Part shown: positions 1 through 7,953 of the stretch, piece after piece | Layout: each line of letters begins with the position of its first letter | How positions within the stretch are numbered: the stretch's first letter is position 1 | From: Geobacter sp. | GTDB taxonomy: Bacteria; Desulfobacterota; Desulfuromonadia; Geobacterales; Geobacteraceae | DNA length: 64,000 bases | NCBI GenBank assembly: GCA_003314535.1 | Contig: POSG01000005.1 | Location: 1-64,000, forward strand | Direction of reading: 5' to 3' | Program-made: the position numbers and the translations under genes | The notes under the pieces: generated by a model | Databases searched by the model: none | Told to the model about the DNA's origin: nothing | What the model saw: the letters and a program-made list of their open reading frames with translations, nothing else

Positions 1-530
1 TAGGCGGCCATGCCCTTCAGGCCGTAGATGAGGATCTCGATGGCGGAGCGGATGTCCTCGTTCTCGTGCAGCCCGAGGATGCCGTACTGCTCCCCCTGCT
101 TCACCAGGTCGGCAGCGGGCGCCCAGGAGGCCGGTCCAGGCATCGGCTGCGAAGTTTTGCTTTCCTCTCCGGTAAAGAACGCTTTCAGCTTCTGGAAAAA
201 CCCACCTTCGGCATCACTGCCGCCCGAGGCTTTCTCATAGAGCGCCCTGGCCTTCTCCTTCATCTCGAAGCATTTTTTTATGGTCGCTTCCAGCCTGGCC
301 GGATCGAAGTCCACGTTGGTGACGGTGGAGAACAGGCCTTCCAGCATGAACACGTCGATGGCCTGGTCTTTCGCGCCAAGCTTGCGGGCTTCATCGGCGT
401 AAACCGCCAGCCCCTTGAGTCCGTATAGCAGGTTGTCCTGCAGGGCCGCGACTTCCGGCTTCTTGCCACACACGCCCATCACGTCACATCCGATCCCTTT
501 TGCCGCCTGCTCGCATTGATGACAGAACAT
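1..530 (-). CDS. hcp: Hydroxylamine reductase / hybrid-cluster protein, N-terminal part (truncated by window edge)
   Basis: The reading frame enters the window from the left edge and begins at ATG 530-528, preceded by a strong ribosome site (AAGGAGGAGG). The protein starts MFCHQCEQ. Its cysteines at 3, 6, 15 and 21 follow the C-x2-C-x8-C-x5-C spacing of class I hybrid-cluster proteins of strict anaerobes, where they bind the N-terminal cubane cluster. Only about 176 of the roughly 540 residues usual for the family are present, so the hybrid-cluster ligands cannot be checked. Hcp acts in the cytoplasm against nitrosative stress as an NO or hydroxylamine reductase. A CRP/FNR-like palindrome lies about 120 bp upstream, which fits HcpR- or FNR-type control. 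Confidence 0.93.
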   Translation of the reverse strand, partial: MFCHQCEQAAKGIGCDVMGVCGKKPEVAALQDNLLYGLKGLAVYADEARKLGAKDQAIDVFMLEGLFSTVTNVDFDPARLEATIKKCFEMKEKARALYEKASGGSDAEGGFFQKLKAFFTGEESKTSQPMPGPASWAPAADLVKQGEQYGILGLHENEDIRSAIEILIYGLKGMAA

Positions 531-581
531 TGACATACCTCCTCCTTACCCTTGATGATCGAAATACACAGGAACACGATT

Positions 582-609
582 ATTATACACCGTATTTTTC
601 CCATGTCTT
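582..609 (-). promoter_or_regulatory. Probable sigma-70 promoter of hcp
   Basis: On the minus strand a perfect TATAAT (582-587) has AAGACA (604-609) 16 bp upstream as a weak -35 element. The inferred transcription start is near 575, about 45 bp before the hcp ATG. A weak -35 with a good -10 is typical of activator-dependent promoters. Confidence 0.5.
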
Positions 610-649
610 TCCGCCTCGGCCATGAATAACATCAAAGACCATGTCCCGC

Positions 650-665
650 TTTGACCTGCATCAAA
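650..665. promoter_or_regulatory. CRP/FNR-family operator upstream of hcp
   Basis: TTTGACCTGCATCAAA is an interrupted palindrome (TTTGA-N6-TCAAA) close to the FNR core TTGAT-N4-ATCAA and to HcpR-type sites. Its centre is about 82 bp upstream of the inferred hcp start, a class I activator distance. The cognate regulator is not in the window. Confidence 0.5.
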
Positions 666-940
666 ATTCCCCAGGTTCCAGAACCGGCAATGCAGACGGC
701 TTCTCCATCCGGAACAAACCATACATTTGAAATTGTTGACATTAACATTACAAATGTTGACCATATTATTATATATGTTTAAATATAGTTGATGTATCGT
801 TTCCCAAATACCTTCTCGCGGCACATGGTCATTCTGCAAGGAAAAGGGGATTACGACCGCTGCAGGCGCTCTTCACGGTCATTCCCAAAACCGGAGCATA
901 TCAAACGCATTTTCTGGTTGCTCAAGCCGGGGAGGCATTT
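666..940. other. Intergenic region between hcp and the FecR gene, with repeated TGTTGAC motifs
   Basis: No convincing gene is present. TGTTGAC occurs as a direct repeat at 734-740 and 755-761, 21 bp apart (two helical turns). CATTTG (724-729) and CAAATG (751-756) form inverted half-sites around the first copy. The stretch to about 790 is AT-rich. It may hold operators for either divergent transcript, but nothing here names a regulator. Minus-strand frames that cross it have no ribosome site or recognisable product. Confidence 0.3.
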
Positions 941-2596
941 ATGAAAAGAGCAATTCTGCTGATTCCATGCATGTTTTCGGTTATTTCCATCCTGCCGGCA
1001 GAAGCCGCGGACAACGGCAGGTTCATTGAATTGACCGTTACAAAAGGCGACAACCTCATCAACATCTGCGGGAAATACCTGGAGAACCCCGGCAAATGGC
1101 CGGAAATAGGCCGTGTGAATCACCTGAAAGACTGCAACATGATCCATCCCGGCCAGAAACTCATGATCCCGGTCTGGCTCACGAAGGGAGTTCCGGCAGA
1201 CGGAACCGTTACCTACGCCAGGGGAGACGTGTCGGTTCTGCCGAAACGCCCAAGTCAGTGGCAGCCCCTGCAGCTGAACGACCAGGTGCGGCAGGGCAGC
1301 CTGGTAAGGACCGGGCACGACAGCGGCGTGGAAATCATGTTCGATGACGGAACATCGATACTGCAGAGGCAGGATACCGTCCTGGGCCTGCAGGCATCGG
1401 AATGCAAAGGGAAGGACCATCTCCTGCGCCGCCTCAGGCTTTCCGCAGGCAGGGTGCTGACGAGGGTCCGGCGTGCGACCGGGAGGGAAACGCGTTTTGA
1501 GATTCATACACCATCCGCGACAGCCGTTGCCAGGGGCACTGATTTCCGCGTAAGCAGCGGCATGCTCCGGGAAACCACATCGGAGGTGCTTGCAGGCTCT
1601 ATCGATGTCAATGCAATGGGGAAGACCGTGTCCGTTCATGAAGGTGAAGGAACCCGCATCAACAGGGGAAAACCGCCCCTGCCCCCCAGGAAACTGCTTA
1701 AACCGCCATCTCCGCCCAGTCTCGCGTCACCATTTAATACCATGCCCCTTGAACTCCCCTACCGGGGAGTTGAGGGGGCTGTTGCCTACCGGTTCCTGCT
1801 CTCAAGAGACCCTGAAGGGAAAGAACTTTTGCAGGACAAGGTCTATCCAATGAAAGAGCCCGCAACGGCAAGGGAGCTGGAAGACGGCAGATACTTCATC
1901 CAGGCATCGAGCATAGATGAGCAGGGAATCGAAGGGCTGCCGTCACAGCCACTGGAGATAACCGTCCGCGTCCATCCCCTGCCGCCATTCGTCCAGACCC
2001 CATCGGAAGGCGCCAGGTACAGGGGGAGCTCCCTGGAATTCAAATGGCTGAAGGTTCAGGACGCCAGGCATTACCAGGTCCAGGCAGCCGCTGACCGAAG
2101 GTTCCCGGATGGCACAACGGAGACTGAAGAAACCGGCGGAACTGAGTTCAGGCACCGGTTTGCCGGGTTCGGCGGCTATTTCTTCCGCGTCCGCTCGGTA
2201 GCAGCAGACGGCTATGCCGGGGCGTGGTCCGACATCATTTCATTCAACATCGACCCGCCTCCGCCTTCACCCGAACTTGAAAAACCGGAGCTTACCGGAG
2301 GCGAATTGCGCATCCGCTGGGGAAACCGCGGCGATAAAAGAAAATATCACTGCCAGGTTTCCATGGACAGGGAATTCAAAAGCACGCTCATCGACACCAG
2401 GCTCGACAAGCCGGAGATCACGATGTCGGCGCCTGACAAACCGGGTGCCTATCATGTCCGCATCAGCACCATAGATCCCGATGGATGCGAAGGGGACTTC
2501 TCCCCTCCCCAGACTTTCGAGATAAAAAGACGGTGGCCCTATGCGGTTGGCGGCGCTTTGGGCATCGCGGGTGCAATCCTCCTGATTCTGCTGTGA
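941..2596 (+). CDS. Exported LysM and FecR domain protein
   Basis: A 551-residue protein starting at ATG 941 behind GGGGAGG. Residues 1-22 are a signal peptide ending AEA. A LysM peptidoglycan-binding module follows (about 28-80: TVTKGDNLINICGKY, then IHPGQKLMIP). Next is a FecR-type beta domain (about 90-240, with GDVSVLP, TATAVARGTDF-like and EVLAGSIDV segments). Several fibronectin-like beta repeats occupy about 265-525. The last 20 residues are a hydrophobic helix (YAVGGALGIAGAILLILL), so the protein probably stays tethered to the inner membrane and reaches the wall. The CHASE2 kinase gene begins 40 bp downstream, and LysM/FecR plus CHASE2 gene pairs are a recurring arrangement. A sensor or scaffold role for this kinase is inference; the FecR domain here is not linked to a TonB receptor. 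Confidence 0.82.
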   Translation: MKRAILLIPCMFSVISILPAEAADNGRFIELTVTKGDNLINICGKYLENPGKWPEIGRVNHLKDCNMIHPGQKLMIPVWLTKGVPADGTVTYARGDVSVLPKRPSQWQPLQLNDQVRQGSLVRTGHDSGVEIMFDDGTSILQRQDTVLGLQASECKGKDHLLRRLRLSAGRVLTRVRRATGRETRFEIHTPSATAVARGTDFRVSSGMLRETTSEVLAGSIDVNAMGKTVSVHEGEGTRINRGKPPLPPRKLLKPPSPPSLASPFNTMPLELPYRGVEGAVAYRFLLSRDPEGKELLQDKVYPMKEPATARELEDGRYFIQASSIDEQGIEGLPSQPLEITVRVHPLPPFVQTPSEGARYRGSSLEFKWLKVQDARHYQVQAAADRRFPDGTTETEETGGTEFRHRFAGFGGYFFRVRSVAADGYAGAWSDIISFNIDPPPPSPELEKPELTGGELRIRWGNRGDKRKYHCQVSMDREFKSTLIDTRLDKPEITMSAPDKPGAYHVRISTIDPDGCEGDFSPPQTFEIKRRWPYAVGGALGIAGAILLILL

Positions 2597-2636
2597 TTCT
2601 TCTCGCGAATCATCTGTTCCATGCGGGAGAGGCATT

Positions 2637-5246
2637 TTGAATCATCTTTGGAAGATACTGTTAAGACAGGTGCTGATCATCGCAGCGGGCATCACGATGA
2701 TCGTCACTGCCGACTATCTCGGATTTTTCCTCAGATTCGACTATGCCTGCAACGACCTGTTCTTCCGCCTCCGCGGGGCAACCGGGGCAGACAGGCGGAT
2801 ACTCATAGCCGCAGTGGACGAGAAATCCCTGAAACGCCTCGGCCGCTGGCCCCTGAAGCGGGCCCACTACGCCAGGCTGCTGGAAGCTCTGCACGAGGCA
2901 GATGCAGTCGGTTTCGACATTGTCATGACCGAGCCGACAGAGGATGACGCCTCCCTGGCAATGGCAGCCCGGAAACGCGGGGCCGTGGTCTTCCCCTCTT
3001 ACCTGGAGCGGTTCAGCGGCGAACTGGATTCCTCGCAGGCAATATCACCACGGCTGACAGGGCATGTCCACCTGGAACAGGATATTGACGGGGTGGTGAG
3101 GAGGGTATATCACACCATTCTCGTTAACGGCGCCGGCGTGCAGTCCTTCTCTTCCGCGATCTATGAGGCCGCAACGGGCAGGCGCTTCCGCCACGCGGGC
3201 ATCTCCGTCCACGACAGCGACGGAACAATGATCCAGGAGGATGAACAGGTCATAAATTACTTCGGCCCTCCCGGGACATTCCCCCACGTATCCATGGTCG
3301 ACATCCTCGACGGCCGATACCCGCCGGGCTTCTTCGCCCACAGGATAATCCTGGTGGGAGCTACTGCCGAAGGCCTCGAAAGCGGCATCCTGACGCCATT
3401 CAGCGAGGAGCGGGGCCGAATGAGCGGGGTGGAGGCGCACGCCAACATTCTCAACAACCTCCTCAACGGCAACGGCATGAAGGAGTCCCCTGACCTTGTC
3501 AGGTGGTTCGTTTCCATCCTGCTTTCCCTGCTCGGCCTTCTTTTTTTCAGCCGTGCGGGCAGCAGGTGGCTGCTGGCCGGCTGGATTGTCGGAATCGCTG
3601 CGGCGGCGACCGGCTCGGTATGCCTGTTCAGCCGTTTCGACATATGGTTCAGCCCTGTCCTGTTCTCCCTTCTGCTGACATTCATGCTGATAACTGCCCA
3701 TCTCTTCAGGCTCGAGCAGGCGGGAAGGGAACTGCAGACCGCAAAAGAGGAATGGGAGGAATCCTTCGACACCATAAATGACGCCATAATACTGATGGAC
3801 TGCCAGGGCCGGACAATCCGCTCGAACAAAGCGGCCGGCCTGCTCCCGGAACATGTGCTGGATGCTCTCTCCCATAAAAGCAGGGAACCGGTGAAGCCCG
3901 GAAACGGCTGCAATCCCGCCGGGAACGGCAGGCGCCAGCCGGTCGAGACGGAGGACCCCGACTCCGGGCGTTTTTTTGAGATCAAGTCCCTCCCCCGGTT
4001 TGATGGCGATGGTGGAAAGATCGGATTCGTTCACGTAGTGCAGGACGTAAGCACCAGGAAGAAGGCTGAGGCGGAAAAAGAGGCAATCCGCTTCCAGCTG
4101 CTCCAGTCGCAGAAAATGGAATCCGTGGGGCGCATGGCGGCAGGCATAACCCACGACTTCAACAACCTGCTGACGGCCATCCTGGGGTTCAGCGAGCTGG
4201 CCATCATCAGGATGCCCGCGGACGACCCCATGAGAAACCATATCCAGATCATCCACGACTCCGGGTTGAAGGCAGCCCAGCTGACCCGCCAGCTCCTGGC
4301 GTTCAGTCGCAGGCAGGTAATGCATCTGCAGGTGGTAAACCTGCCGAAACTCGTCAACGACCTGTCGAAAATCCTCGCCCGGATGATTGGCGAAGATGTG
4401 ACTTTGAAGCTCGCCACCGAGTCACCGACAAGCTTCATCAAGGCTGACCCCGGCCACCTTGAGCAGGTGATCATGAACCTGGCCGTAAACGCCCGTGACG
4501 CAATGCCCCATGGAGGAACCTTGTCCATTGAAACATCCGATGTCTACCTTGACGAGAATTATGCCCGAAGTCACTTCGGCATGGAGCCGGGTCACTATGT
4601 CACTATCCGCGTGACTGACACCGGGGTAGGAATGAGCAAAGAAGTCCAGACGAAAATCTTCGAACCGTTTTTCACTACCAAGAAGCCAGGGGAAGGGACG
4701 GGCCTGGGCCTCTCCACGGTATACGGGATTGTCAAGCAGTTATCGGGCCACATCCATGTATACAGCGAAGAGGGCAAGGGAAGCGTTTTCACCATATATA
4801 TGCCGGCCTGCGGACCGGATGAAGAAAAATCCGCCGAGCAAAAGGCGCCGGCGCCGGCTCGCGGTTCGGAAAACATCCTGGTCGCCGAGGACGACCCCAT
4901 GGTCCGGCAGCTCGTAGCCGACACGCTCGAGCCGCTTGGATACCGGGTATGGCTCGCCGGCTCGTGCGCGGAATCATTGAAGCTGATCGAAAATGCAGCA
5001 GCGGGCTTCCACATTCTCCTGACCGATGTCATCATGCCGGAATCGGGCGGGAAAGAGCTGGCGCAGGCCTTCCGCAAAAGATACCCCTCTGCCGGGGTGA
5101 TATTCATGTCCGGCTACACCGAGGAGATCATAACCAGGCACGGACTTGACCCGGAGGGGATCTCCTTTATCCAGAAACCATTGATTCCCAACAGGCTGGT
5201 CACGAAGATAAGGGAAGTCCTGGACAGAATGCCGGACAAGAGCTGA
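2637..5246 (+). CDS. CHASE2-domain hybrid sensor histidine kinase
   Basis: An 869-residue protein starting at TTG 2637 with GGGAGAGG upstream. Order: an N-terminal membrane helix (about 10-30), a periplasmic CHASE2 sensor (about 35-285), three membrane helices (about 288-360), a PAS-like region (about 372-475), a HisKA phosphoacceptor site (AAGITHDFNNLL), a HATPase domain (NLAVNARDAMPHGG, DTGVGMS, GTGLGLSTVYG) and a C-terminal receiver (VAEDDPMVRQL, with phosphoacceptor Asp in LLTDVIMPESGG and Lys in IQKPL). It autophosphorylates in response to a periplasmic or wall signal and passes phosphate to its own receiver. The final target is unknown. It is probably co-transcribed with the LysM-FecR gene and ends at a strong hairpin terminator. 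Confidence 0.9.
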   Translation: MNHLWKILLRQVLIIAAGITMIVTADYLGFFLRFDYACNDLFFRLRGATGADRRILIAAVDEKSLKRLGRWPLKRAHYARLLEALHEADAVGFDIVMTEPTEDDASLAMAARKRGAVVFPSYLERFSGELDSSQAISPRLTGHVHLEQDIDGVVRRVYHTILVNGAGVQSFSSAIYEAATGRRFRHAGISVHDSDGTMIQEDEQVINYFGPPGTFPHVSMVDILDGRYPPGFFAHRIILVGATAEGLESGILTPFSEERGRMSGVEAHANILNNLLNGNGMKESPDLVRWFVSILLSLLGLLFFSRAGSRWLLAGWIVGIAAAATGSVCLFSRFDIWFSPVLFSLLLTFMLITAHLFRLEQAGRELQTAKEEWEESFDTINDAIILMDCQGRTIRSNKAAGLLPEHVLDALSHKSREPVKPGNGCNPAGNGRRQPVETEDPDSGRFFEIKSLPRFDGDGGKIGFVHVVQDVSTRKKAEAEKEAIRFQLLQSQKMESVGRMAAGITHDFNNLLTAILGFSELAIIRMPADDPMRNHIQIIHDSGLKAAQLTRQLLAFSRRQVMHLQVVNLPKLVNDLSKILARMIGEDVTLKLATESPTSFIKADPGHLEQVIMNLAVNARDAMPHGGTLSIETSDVYLDENYARSHFGMEPGHYVTIRVTDTGVGMSKEVQTKIFEPFFTTKKPGEGTGLGLSTVYGIVKQLSGHIHVYSEEGKGSVFTIYMPACGPDEEKSAEQKAPAPARGSENILVAEDDPMVRQLVADTLEPLGYRVWLAGSCAESLKLIENAAAGFHILLTDVIMPESGGKELAQAFRKRYPSAGVIFMSGYTEEIITRHGLDPEGISFIQKPLIPNRLVTKIREVLDRMPDKS

Positions 5247-5285
5247 ATCAAGGGCGGGTGTATGTACAGGGGCGGGAACATTTAC

Positions 5286-5310
5286 AAGGGCGGGTTAAAA
5301 ACCCGCCCTT
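5286..5310. terminator. Bidirectional rho-independent terminator
   Basis: An 11-bp perfect stem (AAGGGCGGGTT / AACCCGCCCTT) with a 3-nt loop lies between the convergent CHASE2 kinase and recD2 genes. T-rich sequence on one side and A-rich on the other fit termination from both. Confidence 0.8.
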
Positions 5311-5323
5311 TCTGCATTACGCA

Positions 5324-7519
5324 CTATTCCGTACATAATGCGGCAATCCTGGCGGACAGGTTCGTCACCCTCCTGGAGGATCTCCTGTTTCTAACGGCCA
5401 TTGCCAGGGCCTTGACCTGGCCGATGATGATGACCAGTTTCTTGCCCCGTGTGACGGCCGTGTATATCAGGTTCCTTTCAAGGAGCATGTAGTGCTGCAT
5501 GGCAAGGGGAATGACAACAGCGGGATATTCCGATCCCTGGCTCTTGTGAATAGATGTGGCGTAAGCAAGCGATACTTCGTCCAGTTCGCCGAATTCGTAC
5601 TCCACCGCCCGCCCGTCGAAGTCGACACGCAGCAGGCCGTTTTCCGGGTCCACGGACTCGATTCTGCCGATATCGCCGTTAAACACCTCCTTGTTGTAAT
5701 TGTTCACGGTCTGGATCACCTTGTCCCCCGGTGAGAATGTGGTCCCGAAGCGGCTTACGCGCGGCTCCGCGGCGGGATTCAACCGCTTTTGCAGCTCCAC
5801 GTTGAAGGAGCGGACTCCCAACCCTCCACGGTTCATGGGGGTCAGCACCTGGATGTCCCTCACCGAATGGAAGCCGAAGCGGTTGGGGATGCGCTCGGTA
5901 ACCACCTGCATGACCTTGTCGTGAATATCCTCCGGACTCTCGGCAGAAATGAAGTAGAAATCCGAAAGGCCAGCGCCCTCTGTTTTAAGCGGCATTTCTC
6001 CGCGGTTGATGCGGTGGGCGTTGACGATTATGCGGGAGGCTTCGGCCTGCCTGAATATCTCCGTGAGCCTGACGGTCGGCACAGCGCCGGATTCGATCAA
6101 GTCGGAAAGCACGGCCCCGGGCCCAACCGACGGCAACTGGTCGACGTCCCCGACCATGACCAAGGCGGCATGGTCAGGCATTGCGGCAAGCAGGCGGTTG
6201 GCAAGGACAATGTCCACCATGGAGAATTCGTCCACCACAACCATGTCGGTTTCGAGAGGAAGTTCCGTTCCTCGTTTGAAGCCGAATGCCTGGGGATCGA
6301 ACTCAAGGAGCCGGTGGATGGTCTTCGCATCCTGCCCGGTGGACTCGGCGAGCCTCTTGGCCGCCCTTCCCGTCGGAGCGCAGAGAGTGACACTTAAGCC
6401 CTTGGCGCGGATAATCATGAGTATGCTGTTGACCAGGGTTGTCTTGCCCACCCCGGGTCCCCCCGTTATGACTGTCACCTTGGAGGACAGGGCCAGGCCG
6501 ACAGCGCTCTTCTGGGAAGCGGAAAGGGACAGACCGGTCTTTTTCTCCACCCACGGGACAGCCTTTGCCACATCGATATCCCCCCATGGCGGCGCACCCC
6601 GCAGCAGCCGCGCCATGTTCGCAGCAGTACCTGTTTCGGCCCTCTGCAGCGGCGCAAGGAACAGGCACTCCCTGTCGCCGATCCTTTCATGGACCAGGTT
6701 CCCTTCGGCGATTTCCTCCCGGATCGCCTCCTCTATGATCTGCTGCGGTATGTCCAGGAGTCCGGCAGCCGCTTCGCAAAGCTCCTCGCGCGGCCAGGCG
6801 CAATGGCCTTCGCTGGACATCTCCTGCAGGGTGTGCCTTACCCCTGCCCTCGCGCGGATCAGCGAATCCCGGGCGATACCGAGGCGTTCCGCGATGCCGT
6901 CCGCTGTCTTGAAGCCGATTCCATGGATATCGAGGGCCAGTCGGTAGGGGTTCTCGGTCACCTTGAATATTGAGTCATCGCCGTAGGTCTTGTAGATACG
7001 GACCGCGCGGCCGGTCCCGACGCCGTGGGACTGCAGGAAAACCATGATCTCACGGATGACCTTCTGTTCTGCCCATGCGCCGGTCACCATTTCCATCCGT
7101 TTCCTGCCTATGCCCGGAAGGCCCAACAGCCGCAGGGGACAATTCTCGATGACATCGAAGACTTCCTCGCCGAAAGCCCTTACCAGCACCTTGGCGAAGT
7201 GGGGACCGATCCCCTTGACCATGCCGCTGGCAAGATATTTTTCTATGCCCTCCCTGGTGCCCGGAAGTACGGCCCTCATCTGCCGGGCCTTGAACTGGAG
7301 CCCGTGTGTCCGGTCATTATGCCAGAAACCCAGGCATTCGACGAACTCGCCGGGCGCTATGGAGGCGGCGGAACCGATGACCGTAACGGGGTCCTTCCTG
7401 CCCCTGACCTTCACGCGGAGAACACAGAAACCGGTCTCATCGCTGTGGAAGGTGACCCTTTCAACGGAGCCTGAGAGGCGTTCCTGAGGTGAAGTTTCGT
7501 TTTCGGACATGACCACCAT
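5324..7519 (-). CDS. recD2: RecD-like ATP-dependent DNA helicase
   Basis: A 731-residue RecD2 (YrrC-type) superfamily 1B helicase that unwinds DNA 5' to 3', thought to act in repair and recombination independently of RecBC. It has an OB-like N-terminus ([17 protein letters not shown]), helix-hairpin-helix motifs ([34 protein letters not shown]), Walker A ([10 protein letters not shown], about residue 345), Walker B ([10 protein letters not shown]), motif III ([14 protein letters not shown]) and the C-terminal UvrD-like motif ([14 protein letters not shown]). The length matches RecD2. The start is ATG 7519; ATG 7510 (MSENETSPQ) is equally possible. The gene stands alone between a terminator and the chemosensory operon. 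Confidence 0.93.
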   Translation of the reverse strand: MVVMSENETSPQERLSGSVERVTFHSDETGFCVLRVKVRGRKDPVTVIGSAASIAPGEFVECLGFWHNDRTHGLQFKARQMRAVLPGTREGIEKYLASGMVKGIGPHFAKVLVRAFGEEVFDVIENCPLRLLGLPGIGRKRMEMVTGAWAEQKVIREIMVFLQSHGVGTGRAVRIYKTYGDDSIFKVTENPYRLALDIHGIGFKTADGIAERLGIARDSLIRARAGVRHTLQEMSSEGHCAWPREELCEAAAGLLDIPQQIIEEAIREEIAEGNLVHERIGDRECLFLAPLQRAETGTAANMARLLRGAPPWGDIDVAKAVPWVEKKTGLSLSASQKSAVGLALSSKVTVITGGPGVGKTTLVNSILMIIRAKGLSVTLCAPTGRAAKRLAESTGQDAKTIHRLLEFDPQAFGFKRGTELPLETDMVVVDEFSMVDIVLANRLLAAMPDHAALVMVGDVDQLPSVGPGAVLSDLIESGAVPTVRLTEIFRQAEASRIIVNAHRINRGEMPLKTEGAGLSDFYFISAESPEDIHDKVMQVVTERIPNRFGFHSVRDIQVLTPMNRGGLGVRSFNVELQKRLNPAAEPRVSRFGTTFSPGDKVIQTVNNYNKEVFNGDIGRIESVDPENGLLRVDFDGRAVEYEFGELDEVSLAYATSIHKSQGSEYPAVVIPLAMQHYMLLERNLIYTAVTRGKKLVIIIGQVKALAMAVRNRRSSRRVTNLSARIAALCTE

Positions 7520-7541
7520 CTATACCATCATGTACTCCGTT

Positions 7542-7570
7542 TTTGTAGCAATTTTGCAGCACTTGGTCAA
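7542..7570 (-). promoter_or_regulatory. Possible promoter of recD2
   Basis: On the minus strand TTGACC (7565-7570), a 17-bp spacer and TACAAA (7542-7547) lie just upstream of recD2, overlapping the end of the receiver gene. The -10 is weak. Confidence 0.3.
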
Positions 7571-7953
7571 ACTCGAGCAGCCGCCAGCACGGATTCCACG
7601 ACACCCGCAATGTCCTCCATGAGGTTTTCATCCTTGACCAGGCAGCCACTGGCGCCTCTCTCCAGGGCAATGCCGGTCAAGGCCTGATCATCATGTGCGG
7701 TCAAAAGCAGGATCGGCACGGCGGCATTAATCTGCCTTATCTCGCCTGTCAGCTTCATGCCGTCCATAATGGGCATGTTCATGTCGGTCAGCACGAGACC
7801 GATATCGGGATGACGTCCGAATGCATCAAGCGCCTCTTCGCCGTTCTCAACCGCCACAACAGGGTATCCCTCCTCCTCCAGGAGAATTACCAGCATGTCG
7901 AGTACGAACGGGTCGTCATCCACCACCAGAAGCCTGGGCTTGCAATGCGCCAT
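7567..7953 (-). CDS. Single-domain response regulator (CheY-like)
   Basis: 128 residues, all receiver domain: acidic pair LLVVDDDPFV, phosphoacceptor Asp in VLTDMNMPIMDG, Thr in LLLTAHD and Lys in LVKDENL. The conserved KP dipeptide is replaced by KD. There is no output domain, so it must act by protein contact or as a phosphate sink, as CheY does. Its ATG overlaps the TAA of the diguanylate cyclase gene, so it is translationally coupled and is the last gene of the chemosensory operon. Whether it touches the flagellar motor or only drains phosphate from the CheA homologue cannot be told. Confidence 0.88.
   Translation of the reverse strand: MAHCKPRLLVVDDDPFVLDMLVILLEEEGYPVVAVENGEEALDAFGRHPDIGLVLTDMNMPIMDGMKLTGEIRQINAAVPILLLTAHDDQALTGIALERGASGCLVKDENLMEDIAGVVESVLAAARV

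Noticed and set aside
546-839. 97-codon minus-strand ORF before hcp
   Set aside because: It runs over the hcp promoter and operator region, lacks a ribosome site and has an AT-driven composition.
3045-4325. 426-codon minus-strand ORF inside the CHASE2 kinase
   Set aside because: It is antisense to a gene with clear domains along its full length. Long antisense frames are expected in high-GC DNA.
6006-6947. 313-codon plus-strand ORF inside recD2
   Set aside because: Antisense shadow: recD2 motifs cover the same stretch.
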